From Pseudonocardiaceae bacterium (lineage in GTDB: Bacteria; Actinomycetota; Actinomycetes; Mycobacteriales; Pseudonocardiaceae): a DNA stretch of 45,339 bases. Location: contig WHSZ01000053.1 in the NCBI GenBank assembly GCA_009379845.1, positions 1 through 45,339 of the forward strand, read 5' to 3'. Positions 1 to 8,379 of this stretch are shown here, piece after piece. The number at the start of each line of letters is the position of its first letter. The stretch's first letter is position 1. The position numbers and the translations under genes were made by a program. A model generated the notes under the pieces. It had not been told where the DNA came from. It did no database searches and worked only from the letters and a program-made list of their open reading frames with translations.

Positions 1-189
1 CCCCACCACCACCACGCCAAAGACCACGGACCCTGGACACTCACACAACCCACCCCAGGACACTTCATCTGGACCAGCCCCACCGGCCACACCCACCACC
101 TCACCCCCGAACCACTCCACGAACCCCAACCCACACCACCATCACCGACACCACCAGCGCCACCCGACGACGACCCACCACCATTCTGA
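1..189 (+). CDS. C-terminal fragment of DUF222/HNH endonuclease family protein (5' end outside window)
   Basis: The frame is open from the first base for 62 codons and ends at a TGA at 187-189. The peptide has a histidine run followed by AKDHGPW, then W-T-S-P-TGHTHH, and a long Pro/Asp tail ending in PPPF. This matches the usual end of actinobacterial 13E12-type proteins, where a DUF222 domain precedes an HNH nuclease domain and a W-x-x-P-TGH motif lies just after the nuclease core. These proteins occur in many copies in actinomycete genomes, and their biological role is mostly unknown. The coding strand is strongly A/C-rich with few G or T. The N-terminus and catalytic HNH residues cannot be checked because they lie outside the window. 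Confidence 0.72.
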   Translation, partial: PHHHHAKDHGPWTLTQPTPGHFIWTSPTGHTHHLTPEPLHEPQPTPPSPTPPAPPDDDPPPF

Positions 190-197
190 GTCGACGG

Positions 198-371
198 TCA
201 CCCCGCGATCCGCGCCACCACCGCTCCGGACAACCGCACCAGCTCGGCCGGCACCAACTCGATCTCCAGGCCGCGCCTGCCGGCCGAGACGAGCAGTGTC
301 TCGTATTGACCGTGCCGATCAGGAAGGCGCTGCTCCTCGCGGACGAACACCCGGCCGGGCCTCTCACCCAC
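198..371 (-). CDS. Small hypothetical protein, last gene of the phn-like operon
   Basis: A GTG-started frame of 57 residues begins inside the end of the phosphatase gene (8-base overlap with its stop at 364-366) and ends with TGA at 198-200. The peptide starts VGERPGRVFV, continues with an Arg/Glu-rich middle, and ends in a hydrophobic-alternating stretch (GLEIELVPAELVRLSG). Overlapping starts of this kind are typical of translationally coupled operon genes, and the composition is ordinary actinobacterial coding sequence. I do not recognise the family and see no catalytic motif or membrane segment. It might be a small accessory protein of the upstream phosphatase. It could also be a chance open frame, since it is short and GC-rich DNA keeps frames open. 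Confidence 0.5.
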   Translation of the reverse strand: MGERPGRVFVREEQRLPDRHGQYETLLVSAGRRGLEIELVPAELVRLSGAVVARIAG

Positions 372-1212
372 GGATGGTGTCGGCCAGCTGCTCGGCGAGC
401 TCCGGAGTTGCCGCCACCACGCCGGACCAGCGGCGGCCGAGATCCGTGTCGATCTCCAGCCTGCGGCCGTGCGCGTCCAGCACCGCGCCCCCGGCCGCCG
501 GCGCGATCACCATGGCAGCGGCGAGATCCACGATGCGATGCGTGTCGGATCCCGCGTCCGCGAAGGCATCCGTCGAACCTTCCGCGACGAGCGCGGCCTC
601 GAGGCAGGTCGTGGACAGGATCCGGATCCGGGCGGCGCGGTCGGCCACCCGCAACCACCCATCGCGGTGCCGGCTGTGCGGCCGGAGCAGGCTCACCGCC
701 GCGCCGTCGAGAGCACGTCGCCCGGTGGTGCGGAACGGTGTCGGTTGCCCGGCGATCGCGTGCCAGCACCGTCCGGTTTCCAGCCAGCAGGTGAGCGCCT
801 CGGTGAGCACCCCGTCCCGCACGACGGCGCCGGCGAAGGCGGACAGCGGAACCCCCGCCACCGCGTTCGCGGTGCCGTCCACCGGGTCGATGACGAGCGT
901 GGTCGCCGAACCGTTGTCGATCGTGCCGATCTCCTCGCTGAGGAGGTTGACCCGGCGCCGCTGGATCACCTCGGAGATCGCGGTTTCCACCAGCATGTCC
1001 AGCCGCGTCGTCGCGGTACCGTCCGCGCCGATGCCGACGTCCTCGGCGAGCTCGTCGCGGTCCAGCTTCTCCCTCGCGGCACGGAACGCCGCCACCGCCG
1101 CCGTGCTGGCCTCGGCCAGTGCCGGGTGTGCCGTCGGCGGCACCTCCGGCTCCGGCACCGGCCAGCTGATCATCCGCGGATTCGGCACCCACACCCTCCT
1201 CGTCACCCGCAC
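364..1212 (-). CDS. Inositol monophosphatase family protein
   Basis: 282 residues, the usual length for the Mg-dependent, Li-sensitive phosphomonoesterase family (IMPase, CysQ, FBPase II). The metal-binding signature is visible in order: LLSEEIG (acidic pair), IDPVDGTANAVAG (the family DPxDGT motif), and near the C-terminus DTHRIVDLAAA, in the position of the WDxAAG motif but with Val replacing Trp. Its start overlaps the GntR gene end by 10 bases, so it belongs to the phnD-phnC-phnE-gntR operon. Known members hydrolyse inositol phosphate, PAP or sugar phosphates. In this setting I infer that it removes phosphate from an imported phosphoester, or acts on a product of the imported compound. 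An internal ATG near MISWPV is an alternative start. The family call is firm and the substrate is unknown. Confidence 0.85.
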   Translation of the reverse strand: MRVTRRVWVPNPRMISWPVPEPEVPPTAHPALAEASTAAVAAFRAAREKLDRDELAEDVGIGADGTATTRLDMLVETAISEVIQRRRVNLLSEEIGTIDNGSATTLVIDPVDGTANAVAGVPLSAFAGAVVRDGVLTEALTCWLETGRCWHAIAGQPTPFRTTGRRALDGAAVSLLRPHSRHRDGWLRVADRAARIRILSTTCLEAALVAEGSTDAFADAGSDTHRIVDLAAAMVIAPAAGGAVLDAHGRRLEIDTDLGRRWSGVVAATPELAEQLADTIRG

Positions 1213-2051
1213 TCACCTCCGGTGTCGGGGGTGGGCGGCATGAGCACGGTGTCGGCCAGCTCGACGATCACTCGCACGGCGTCCGCGCGGATCCAGCTGT
1301 CGCTGCACATCAGCACCTGCCCGTCCGGCGCATCCCTGCTCGCGCTTTCCACCAGCCAGGCCGGCTGGCTGGTCTCCATGCGCAAGCCGCGCAGCACGTC
1401 GGCCGGTGGCACGTCCAGGCTCACCCGGCACCAAGCCCGCACCGGTCGCACCCTACCCATCTGGCGCAGCACCAGATCCAGCGAATCGACGGCGTGCAGC
1501 GCGAGATCCAGATCCGGCACCAGATCAACCGGGATCCACTCATGCACCCAGCAGGTGAGCAGGTCGTCGATGTAGAACTCGCGAACCACCCGGTGCATCT
1601 CCACCCCGGCTGGACGCTCGAGGCGGTCGGCGCGATCGGCCGGCAACGGCATCCGGTCGACGCCCTTGACCAGCGCCCGCGGTACCGCTCCGGCCGCTGT
1701 CACGGTGGCCGTCCAGGACGGCGGCCGGCTGCGCGAGATGACGTAATCGATCCGGCGGTTCACGAACGTGCCGGCACCCTGAACCCTGCGCACCACGAGC
1801 CGGCGTTCCAGCTCCTGCACGGCCGCGCGGGCGGCGGCCCTGCCGACCCCGAAACGGTCGGCGATATCGTTCTCGCTCGCCACCCGCGTACCGGCCGCCC
1901 GGCCGGACAGCTCATCGGCGAGGCTGTCCGCGATCTCCAGGTATCTGGTCGAGCTCACGCCGTTCACGATGCGCCGCCCACTTGTCCGAACAACTGCGTC
2001 ACCGGTAACACCCCGATCCCGGCAAGTGAACATCCGGATCGGTTGTTTCAT
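1203..2051 (-). CDS. GntR family (HutC/PhnF-type) transcriptional regulator
   Basis: 282 residues. A winged helix-turn-helix occupies about residues 33-100 (RYLEIADSLADEL, then ASENDIADRFGVGRAAARAAVQELE, then a GTFVNR wing). A UTRA-type ligand domain follows from about 115 to 270. PhnF of phosphonate loci belongs to this subfamily. The gene starts 9 bases after the phnE stop and overlaps the phosphatase gene, so it is inside the operon that it probably controls in response to a small ligand. The ATG at 2051 gives a long 30-residue leader before the DNA-binding domain. A GTG at 1967 (VNGVSSTRYL) would give a more usual N-terminus. Repression is the normal mode in this family, but no direct operator was proven here. 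Confidence 0.85.
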   Translation of the reverse strand: MKQPIRMFTCRDRGVTGDAVVRTSGRRIVNGVSSTRYLEIADSLADELSGRAAGTRVASENDIADRFGVGRAAARAAVQELERRLVVRRVQGAGTFVNRRIDYVISRSRPPSWTATVTAAGAVPRALVKGVDRMPLPADRADRLERPAGVEMHRVVREFYIDDLLTCWVHEWIPVDLVPDLDLALHAVDSLDLVLRQMGRVRPVRAWCRVSLDVPPADVLRGLRMETSQPAWLVESASRDAPDGQVLMCSDSWIRADAVRVIVELADTVLMPPTPDTGGECG

Positions 2052-2060
2052 TCGCGGGCC

Positions 2061-3722
2061 TCAGCGCACCACTCGCCGCAGCCACAGCGCGATCAACTCC
2101 ACCACCAGGACGGTGCCGAATACCAGCAGCAGCACGGTGGTGACCACGCCGAATTCCAGCACGCGCGAGGCGTTCAGCAAGTGGAAACCGATGCCGCCCG
2201 CGCCGACGATGCCCAGCAACGTGGCCGACCGGATGTTCACGTCCAGCTGGTACAGCAGATGCCCCACGAACGCCGGTGCCGCCTGCGGAACGGTCCCCGC
2301 GAAGAACACCTGCCACCGGCTGGCCCCGGTGGCCCGCATCGCGAGCTCCACACCCGGATCGACCTCTTCGAGCGAGTCGGCGACCAGCTTGCCGAGCAAT
2401 CCGATCGCGCCGACACCGAGCGCGAGCGCGCCCGCCACCTCCCCCAGCCCGGTGATCACCACGAAAACGATGGCCAGCACCAGTTCCGGCACACCGCGGA
2501 TGAGGACAACGACCCCGCGGAACGTCGCGGCGACCGAATCCGACGGCGCCACGTTGCGCGCGGCGAGCGCCCCGATCGGCAGCGCGAGCACCGCCCCGAT
2601 CAGGGTCGCGGCCAGCGCGATCTTGATCGTCACCCACAGGTCGGCTAGCAGGCTGGGAAGCAGCGCACCGAGTTCCGGCGGCCAGAACAACCCCAGCGTG
2701 GTGTCCAGGCCGCCAAGCGCGGCGAGGAACCGCGCCGGGGACAGCTCCGCTCCCCACACCGACGCGGCGACCACGAGCGCCGTCACCGCGACATAAAGCG
2801 CACGGCGAACCCGCTTCGGAGTCCACTGTGGACTGATGCGGTCGGCGCGGGGGCGCGGCGTACGGCCGGCGGCCGGTCGGGGCGCGCGCCGGTCGGTTGG
2901 CCGCAGCAACGCGCGCCGGATCGCGCCCGAGATCAGCTCGACCAGTACGCACAGCACGAGCACCACCAGTGCGAGCGCCATCCCGCGCTGGTAGTCCAAC
3001 TTCCGGAACGCGGTGGCGATGCCGTAGCCGAGCCCGTCGACGCCGACGAACCCGAGCACCACGGAGATCCGCAGGTTGATGTCGAAGCGGTGCAACGCGT
3101 TCGCCACGAACGCGGGCAACACCTGCGGCAACACACCGGAGGCGAGTTCTTGGGCACCGGTGGCGCCACCGGCACGGATCGCGGTTCGGGGCCGCTCGTC
3201 GATCTGCTCGATCGCGTCGGCGTACATCTTGCCGACCATGCCCACCGAATGCAGGCCCATCGCCAGCACACCGGGCATCGCGCCAAGCCCGAAAATCCGG
3301 AAGAACACGATGGCCAGCACCACGTCGGGCACCGCCCTGGCGAGCACGATCAGGCCGCGAGCGCCGAACCGGGCCGACTTGTGCGGCGTGGTGTTGCCAG
3401 CCGCCAGCACCGCGATCGGGATGCTGAGCAGCACCGCGAGCAGCGTCGCGCACACCACGATGGCCAGCGTCTGGCCGCACAGCCGCAGCAACTCGCCGAG
3501 CGGCGGCATGTCCAGCGGGAACATCCTGGCGGCGAACTCCACCGCGTTGTTCGCGCTGTCCACCACGGTGGCCACGTTGATGCGAAGGTCGACGAAGGCC
3601 CAGGTGGCGACGCCGAGCACGGCCAGGATCACCAGCAGCGCCGCGGAACCGCGCCGGCTCGGCGGCGCCAGCGTCTTCGCCGGCTCCGGCTGGGCCGGTG
3701 GTCGGGTACTTGCCCGCGTCAT
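2061..3722 (-). CDS. phnE: Phosphonate-type ABC transporter permease, two PhnE domains fused
   Basis: 553 residues, twice the usual PhnE length, with two homologous halves (about 20-275 and 290-553). Each half has about six hydrophobic helices and an ATPase-contacting loop: GATGAQELASGVLPQVLPA in the first half and GASRWQVFFAGTVPQAAPA in the second. The repeated block GMVGKMYADAIEQID / GLLGKLVADSLEEVD shows the internal duplication. A linker rich in Arg/Pro separates the halves. The ATG overlaps the phnC stop (ATGA at 3719-3722), implying translational coupling. It should form the membrane channel for the PhnD-bound substrate. Separate PhnE1/PhnE2 genes are common and a single fused chain is less so. 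An upstream in-frame extension was rejected because it runs through phnC. Confidence 0.92.
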   Translation of the reverse strand: MTRASTRPPAQPEPAKTLAPPSRRGSAALLVILAVLGVATWAFVDLRINVATVVDSANNAVEFAARMFPLDMPPLGELLRLCGQTLAIVVCATLLAVLLSIPIAVLAAGNTTPHKSARFGARGLIVLARAVPDVVLAIVFFRIFGLGAMPGVLAMGLHSVGMVGKMYADAIEQIDERPRTAIRAGGATGAQELASGVLPQVLPAFVANALHRFDINLRISVVLGFVGVDGLGYGIATAFRKLDYQRGMALALVVLVLCVLVELISGAIRRALLRPTDRRAPRPAAGRTPRPRADRISPQWTPKRVRRALYVAVTALVVAASVWGAELSPARFLAALGGLDTTLGLFWPPELGALLPSLLADLWVTIKIALAATLIGAVLALPIGALAARNVAPSDSVAATFRGVVVLIRGVPELVLAIVFVVITGLGEVAGALALGVGAIGLLGKLVADSLEEVDPGVELAMRATGASRWQVFFAGTVPQAAPAFVGHLLYQLDVNIRSATLLGIVGAGGIGFHLLNASRVLEFGVVTTVLLLVFGTVLVVELIALWLRRVVR

Positions 3723-4519
3723 CCGGTGGTCGCCAGCACGGCGTCCGGGTCCACGCCGACCCGCGCGTACACCGACATGGCCTCGTCCCGCCGCAACCCC
3801 TGCACCGGGGCATCCAGCACCACTCGCCCGCAGCGCAGCCCGATGACGCGATCGCCCCAGGAGAGCGCCAGGTCCACCTGGTGAAGGCTGCACAGCACGG
3901 TGAGTTCGTCTTCCACGCTGATATCCCGGATCAGTCGCATGACCTGCGCGGCGGATTCCGGGTCGAGGGAGGCCACCGGTTCGTCGGCCAGCAGGACCTC
4001 CGGGCGCTGCAGCAACGCCCTCGCCACCGCCACGCGTTGCTGCTCGCCTCCGGAGAGGGTGTCCGCGCGCTGGAACGCCCTTTCCGCCAGGTCCACCCGT
4101 TCGAGCTGCCGCAGCGCCTCGCGCCGCACCCGCTTCGGGTAGCTGAACAGTCCCAACCGCGGGCAACGCAGCCTGCCGAGCGCGCCGGTACACACGTTCT
4201 CCAGCACGGTGAGGCTGCCGACAAGGTGAAACTGCTGGAACACGAACCCGATGCGGCGGCGGAGGGCGCGCGCCTCGGTGCCCCTTGCCTTCCCGACGTC
4301 GCTGCCGAGCACGGTCACCGTGCCGGAGCTGGCTTGCTGCAGGCCGTCGACCTGCCGCAGCAGGGTCGACTTGCCCGATCCGGACAGCCCGAGTAGCACC
4401 ACGACCTCCCCCGCCCGCACGTTCAGCGAAACCTCGTCCAGCGCCACGACGTCCGGGGCGAACCGTTTGGTGACGCGGTCGAACCGCACCAGCGCTTCAG
4501 GGAGATGGCCGATACTCAC
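3719..4519 (-). CDS. phnC: Phosphonate-type ABC transporter ATP-binding protein
   Basis: 266 residues. Walker A is GLSGSGKST near residue 40, the Q-loop lies in GFVFQQFHLVGSL, the ABC signature is LSGGEQQRVAVARALL, Walker B is VLLADEPVASLDPES, and the switch histidine is in CSLHQVDLAL. The phrase VGSLTVLENVCTGALGR is characteristic of PhnC. The protein powers the PhnE permease in the membrane. It lies 31 bases after phnD and overlaps phnE by 4 bases. PhnC, PhnD and PhnE homologues import phosphonates, phosphite or phosphate esters, so the family is clear but the precise substrate is not. Confidence 0.94.
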   Translation of the reverse strand: MSIGHLPEALVRFDRVTKRFAPDVVALDEVSLNVRAGEVVVLLGLSGSGKSTLLRQVDGLQQASSGTVTVLGSDVGKARGTEARALRRRIGFVFQQFHLVGSLTVLENVCTGALGRLRCPRLGLFSYPKRVRREALRQLERVDLAERAFQRADTLSGGEQQRVAVARALLQRPEVLLADEPVASLDPESAAQVMRLIRDISVEDELTVLCSLHQVDLALSWGDRVIGLRCGRVVLDAPVQGLRRDEAMSVYARVGVDPDAVLATTG

Positions 4520-4550
4520 GTTCGCTCCTGTCCGTTGTGGACGGCTGGGC

Positions 4551-5504
4551 TCAGCCTTCGGTGCACTGCTTGTCCTTGGTTATCTGGCAAACCTTCCGCA
4601 CGCCGTTGTAGCTCGAGTCGTCCACTTTGGCGTAGCCCCAGGACTTCTCGAAGCCGACCGCGCATCCCTTGGCGCAGAACCCGTTCGCCATCAGGTAGTC
4701 AACGTTGGCCTTGTCTTGAACGGATTTGGCGATGGTGTTCTTGAGCTTCGGATCGTGATCGTCGCTGATCGCAAGCGGTGATCCGGCGATGAGCTCGGAT
4801 TTCCACACCGTGTCGAGCTGGCCCTTCTTGAGCTGTCCCTTCGCGATCAGCTGCTTGTCCACCATCGAGTCGAAGGCGAATCCTGCCTGGCACTGTCCAT
4901 TCGCGACAGCCAGCGCCGACGCGTCGTGCCCGCCTGCCATCACCGGGTTGACGTCGTTTTCCGGATCGACGCCCGCCTTGATCAGGCCTGCCTTCGGGTA
5001 GAGGTAGCCGGACGTGGAATTCGGGTCAACGAAGCAGATTTTCTTGGCCTTGAAGTCGGCGAGACCGCGAATCTTCGAACCGGACTTGGTGATGCCGTAC
5101 GACCGGTAGCCGGGCTTGCCGCCCTTCTCGTCGATCTCGGCGCCAACCGGGGTGGCCTTGACCCCGCTGGTGCGGGCGAGCACATAGGAGAACGGCCCGT
5201 ACGCGGCGATGTCGACCTTGCCGTTCCGCTGGCCCTCGATGATCGCCGCGTAGTCGGTCGCCTTCTGGAACCTGATCTGCTTGCCGGTTTCCCGCTTCAG
5301 CATGTCCATGACCGGCTGGTAGGCGTCCTCGAGTCCGGTCGACTCCTCGGCCGGTACCGCGGCGAACACCAGTGTGCCCGGGTTGCGCGCACCGCTGGAA
5401 TCATCGGGCCCGTTGGCGGCACTCTGGCCGCACGCGGCCAGTGCGAGCACCGAGACGGCGGCCATCGCGAGCGTGCCGGAAACGCGCCGGGGTATACGAG
5501 TCAT
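4551..5504 (-). CDS. phnD: Phosphonate-type ABC transporter substrate-binding lipoprotein
   Basis: 317 residues. A lipoprotein signal ends at the lipobox LAAC with Cys25, so the mature protein is anchored outside the membrane. The body matches PhnD/PhoD-like periplasmic binding proteins: LVFAAVPAEEST, then YQPVMDMLKRETGKQIRF, GKVDIAAYGPFSYVLA, FVDPNSTSGYLYPKAGL and FAFDSMVDKQL. The S-T-S-G block is where PhnD proteins hold the phosphonate group. It is the first gene of the leftward operon, with a strong GGAGGAG ribosome site 10 bases before the ATG. Four cysteines in the C-terminal third (two in FCAKGC) may form disulfides. The ligand could be a phosphonate, phosphite or a phosphoester. Confidence 0.93.
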   Translation of the reverse strand: MTRIPRRVSGTLAMAAVSVLALAACGQSAANGPDDSSGARNPGTLVFAAVPAEESTGLEDAYQPVMDMLKRETGKQIRFQKATDYAAIIEGQRNGKVDIAAYGPFSYVLARTSGVKATPVGAEIDEKGGKPGYRSYGITKSGSKIRGLADFKAKKICFVDPNSTSGYLYPKAGLIKAGVDPENDVNPVMAGGHDASALAVANGQCQAGFAFDSMVDKQLIAKGQLKKGQLDTVWKSELIAGSPLAISDDHDPKLKNTIAKSVQDKANVDYLMANGFCAKGCAVGFEKSWGYAKVDDSSYNGVRKVCQITKDKQCTEG

Positions 5505-5522
5505 CGTCGAGGCTCTCCTCCC

Positions 5523-5543
5523 CCGCCCCGCTACGCAGGGCGG
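5523..5543. promoter_or_regulatory. Hairpin in the phnD leader beside the ribosome site
   Basis: CCGCCC at 5523-5528 and GGGCGG at 5538-5543 are perfect complements around a 9-base loop. In the phnD transcript the hairpin ends right before the GGGGGAGGAG ribosome-binding region, so it could modulate translation. It could also be ordinary GC-rich structure. Confidence 0.35.
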
Positions 5544-5658
5544 TTCGACCGATCCACCGAGCCAAGGCTGGGTCCAGGCGGTGCCGATGGGGAGACGACG
5601 TGGTTACCAGCAGCCGAACTCGACGGGTCGCTTACCCCCACCCGATCGAACGACTCTT

Positions 5659-5673
5659 CCCCGAGTTGGGTAC
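5659..5673. promoter_or_regulatory. Shared motif CCCCGAGTTGGGTAC, candidate regulator site upstream of phnD
   Basis: The 15-base string matches 14 of 15 bases of CCCCGCGTTGGGTAC at 8380-8394, just before the IclR gene. The similarity continues into ACAAC here and TCATAAC there. GTTGGGTACACAAC is itself a near-palindrome with GTTG/CAAC ends. The site lies about 155 bases upstream of the phnD start, in the 223-base gap between phnD and the TPP-enzyme gene. No other gene was seen in this gap. Confidence 0.4.
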
Positions 5674-5727
5674 ACAACGCCGGCGAGGTGTGGCGGTCCC
5701 GATGAGGTGTGGCCGGGTCGGCCGGCG

Positions 5728-7497
5728 TCAGTGTCGGGGCTGCTGTGCCACCGGCAGGTGAACGCTGAGTACGGCGGAGCGCCCGGCGCGCACCGTGTCG
5801 ATGGCTTCTTTCAGCGCCCCGGAAAGCTGGTCGGGCGCCTCGATGGTGCGCCCCCATGCCCCGCCAGCGGCCGCCGCGACGCCAGGCAGGTCGGCTTCGG
5901 GGGCGAAGCTGACGTTGAAGTCGTCGTTCGCGGCGGCCACGCCGTCCGGGTGCACGCCGAGGGTGGACTGTTTCGGGGCCTTCCAGCCCTGGTTGTCGAG
6001 CACCACCGTCAGGCTCGGGGCCTGGTAGCGCGCGGCCACCCAGTGCGCCGACGCCGGTACGCCGAACAGGTAGCTGCCGTCGCCGACCAACGACACAACC
6101 AGTGCCTCGGGCCGGGCCAGCTTCACCCCAATCGCCGCGCCGGCGGACCAGCCGAGCGAACCCCCGCCGGAGCCGAGTAGCGCACCGGGCCGCTCCCACC
6201 GCAGGTGCTCGCTGACCACCTGGTAATTGGTGATCGCCTCGGACAGCACGATCACCTCGCCGTCCAGCCCGGCCAGCTGCTCGCGAACGGCGGCCACCAG
6301 GTGCTCCGGGGTGATCGCCCTGGGCTCCGGCCGTTCCCGGTCCGCGCGATCGACCTGCCGGTGCTCGTGTTCGGCCGCCGCCGCGTCGCGCCGCGCCGCG
6401 GCCGCCGCGTGCTCGGCCAGCCCGGCACCGGTCACGGCGTGGATCAGCTGGCGCACTGCGGTGCGCGGATCGGCGCGGGCGAAGATCTCGGCCGGCACGT
6501 GCCACAGCGGCATCTGCTCGTGCAGCGGATCGATGTCCAGCACGAATACCCTGGCGTCGGCGTCCGGCCGGTTCACCGATGGGATCCACGGCACGTCGCT
6601 GCCGATCACCAGCACCACGTCCGCCGCCGCCAGCGTCGGGTTCTGCTGCTGAGCGTTCCACTGATAGCCGGCGTGCAGCGGATGGCCGGCGGGAAAGTTG
6701 CACCGCATCGGCACCGACTCGATCACCCGGATCCCGAGCAGCTCGGCGAACTCGACCACGGCCGGTACCGCCTCCGGATCCCGGCCGAGGTAGGAGGTGA
6801 CGATGACCGGGTGCGCCGCGCCTGCCACCGCGCGCGCGATCTGCTCGGCGATCTCCGGTGCCAACCCGACCGGCGCGAGCGGTGCGTAGCGGTCCAGCGC
6901 GTACTCCGGGCGGCCGGCCAGACCCGGGGCGAGGTGCTGCTCCATCACCTCCCGCGCGCCGATCAGGTACACCGGCCCCGCCGGTTCGCTGCGCGCGAGC
7001 TGCACCGCGCGATGCACCAGTTGCTTGACGTTCTCGCCGGTGCGGATCTCGTTGTCGTACTTGGTGTAGCCACGCACGATGCCGCGCTGATCATGCACGT
7101 CCTGGATCCACTGGATGAACTCGTTGCGGCTGCCGCGCAATTCGCCGTGCTGGGTGTACGGCGAGCTGCCGGCGAACACCAGCACCGGCACCCGCCCCTT
7201 GGCTGCGTTGTGCAGCATCCCGCCGATGTTCTGGGTTCCGCATTCGACGTGCACGACGACCGCCTGCGCGCGTCCGGTCACCTGCGCGTAGCCCTGCGCG
7301 GCGGAGAACGCCACGCTCTCGTGCGGGCAGATGATCAATTCGGGGAACCGGTCCGCGGTGCCCTCGTCCCGTGCCCTGGCGTACGCCTCGATGATGCCGG
7401 GGTGATCGCTGCCCAGATTCGCGAACACATAGTCCACCCCGACCTCGGTCAGCGCCTCGAGGAAAGCCGTGCTCGTCGTGTACCACCCACTGCTCAT
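5728..7497 (-). CDS. Thiamine pyrophosphate-dependent enzyme (acetolactate synthase/benzoylformate decarboxylase superfamily)
   Basis: About 589 residues with the usual three domains. The PYR domain has the activating Glu in ICPHESVAFSAAQGYAQVTGR. A central Rossmann-like domain follows. The PP domain has VGDGSYLFGVPASAHW followed by VVLDNQGW, the TPP/Mg GDG-N motif. The N-terminal SDHPGIIEAY and the unusual QNIGGMLHNAAKGRVPVL segment differ from housekeeping IlvB, and no small subunit gene is nearby. Its neighbours are an IclR regulator and an aryl-alcohol-type dehydrogenase, so a 2-oxo acid decarboxylase or C-C lyase in aromatic or alpha-keto acid breakdown is a reasonable inference. I chose the ATG at 7497 (MSSGWYTTS). 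An upstream start at 7539 would put coding sequence through a likely operator. Confidence 0.8.
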   Translation of the reverse strand: MSSGWYTTSTAFLEALTEVGVDYVFANLGSDHPGIIEAYARARDEGTADRFPELIICPHESVAFSAAQGYAQVTGRAQAVVVHVECGTQNIGGMLHNAAKGRVPVLVFAGSSPYTQHGELRGSRNEFIQWIQDVHDQRGIVRGYTKYDNEIRTGENVKQLVHRAVQLARSEPAGPVYLIGAREVMEQHLAPGLAGRPEYALDRYAPLAPVGLAPEIAEQIARAVAGAAHPVIVTSYLGRDPEAVPAVVEFAELLGIRVIESVPMRCNFPAGHPLHAGYQWNAQQQNPTLAAADVVLVIGSDVPWIPSVNRPDADARVFVLDIDPLHEQMPLWHVPAEIFARADPRTAVRQLIHAVTGAGLAEHAAAAARRDAAAAEHEHRQVDRADRERPEPRAITPEHLVAAVREQLAGLDGEVIVLSEAITNYQVVSEHLRWERPGALLGSGGGSLGWSAGAAIGVKLARPEALVVSLVGDGSYLFGVPASAHWVAARYQAPSLTVVLDNQGWKAPKQSTLGVHPDGVAAANDDFNVSFAPEADLPGVAAAAGGAWGRTIEAPDQLSGALKEAIDTVRAGRSAVLSVHLPVAQQPRH

Positions 7498-7536
7498 GTC
7501 ACCAGTGAACCCGGTGGGGCGGCGGCCGGCACGAAG

Positions 7537-7559
7537 CATGTTCCGACCATTGGAATGTG
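7537..7559. promoter_or_regulatory. Candidate IclR-type operator before the TPP-enzyme gene
   Basis: TTCC (7541-7544) and GGAA (7552-7555) are separated by seven bases, and the outer bases (CATG left, TGTG right) add partial symmetry. IclR-family operators are often short palindromes with TTCC/GGAA-like halves. The site lies about 40 bases upstream of the chosen start codon and between the IclR gene and its likely target. This is inferred from symmetry only. Confidence 0.4.
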
Positions 7560-7589
7560 TCCCGTGCCGGAATCAGCGCGGGATGCCGA

Positions 7590-8366
7590 TCAGTGCGTGC
7601 CGGCGGCGACGAGCTCACGGGACAGCCCGCGCGCCGCCGTGACCACCGCGGGCGCTACCCGTTCCGCGGTAACCCGGGACGTTCGGCCGGTGATCGAAAT
7701 CGCCGCGACGACCCGGCCGTCCTTGCCGAACACCGGCGCTCCCACCGCAGAAACGCCGACCTCGACTTCCTCGTAGTTGACGCCATAGCCGCGCTCCAAG
7801 GTGCGATCCAGCTCCTGCCGCAGCAGACCGGGCAGCACGATGGTCCTCGGCGTGCACCTGCGCAGGCCGTTGTCGATCACCCGCCGCAGGTCCTGGTCCG
7901 AGCCGGCGGCAAGGAATACCCTGCCGGTCGCGGTGCAGTGCGCGGGTAGCCGGCCGCCGACCCTGGATTCGATCGGCGCGGACTCCCTGCCGGAGACCTT
8001 CTCCACGAACAGGGTGTGCGAGTCATCGCTGACGGCCAGGTGCACGTTCTCGTGCGTCGCCTCGTACAGGTCTTCCATGTACGGCAACGCCGCGTCCCGC
8101 AGTGTCCGAGTGCGGGCAACCCGTTGCCCGAGCAGGAAGAGCTTCATACCGAGCCGGTAACCGGACTCGGACCGATCCAGCGCGCCCCATACCGTTAACT
8201 CACCGAGCAGGCGCAGCGCGGTTGGCTTCGGCAACCCGCTGCGCGCCGCCAGCTCGGCCAGGCTCAGTTCCACGTCGTCCGGTCCGAACGCATCCAGCAG
8301 CCGCAGGCCCCGCGCGAGCACTGCTTTGGGCACCGGGTCCGTCGCGGGAGCAGTCATAGCAGCCAT
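7590..8366 (-). CDS. IclR family transcriptional regulator
   Basis: 258 residues. An N-terminal winged helix (about 12-75: AVLARGLRLLDAFG, LSLAELAARSGLPKPTALRLLGEL, GYRLGMKLFLLGQ) is followed by the IclR effector domain (85-255), with HLAVSDDSHTLFVEKVSG, LPAHCTATGRVFLA and the conserved C-terminal VNYEEVEVGVSAVGAPVF. The conserved serine/threonine-rich effector pocket is present. It lies 92 bases upstream of the TPP-enzyme gene and 90 bases from the dehydrogenase gene, all on one strand, and probably controls both. Palindromic and repeated sites surround it. The ATG at 8357 is an alternative start. Ligand unknown; an aromatic or small keto acid is typical for the family. Confidence 0.9.
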   Translation of the reverse strand: MAAMTAPATDPVPKAVLARGLRLLDAFGPDDVELSLAELAARSGLPKPTALRLLGELTVWGALDRSESGYRLGMKLFLLGQRVARTRTLRDAALPYMEDLYEATHENVHLAVSDDSHTLFVEKVSGRESAPIESRVGGRLPAHCTATGRVFLAAGSDQDLRRVIDNGLRRCTPRTIVLPGLLRQELDRTLERGYGVNYEEVEVGVSAVGAPVFGKDGRVVAAISITGRTSRVTAERVAPAVVTAARGLSRELVAAGTH

Positions 8367-8379
8367 CGTGACGGTTCAC

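Noticed and set aside
6205..7776. 523-codon open frame on the plus strand over the TPP-enzyme gene
   Set aside because: It mirrors a real gene on the other strand, has no family-like motif and lacks a ribosome site. It is a GC-rich shadow frame.
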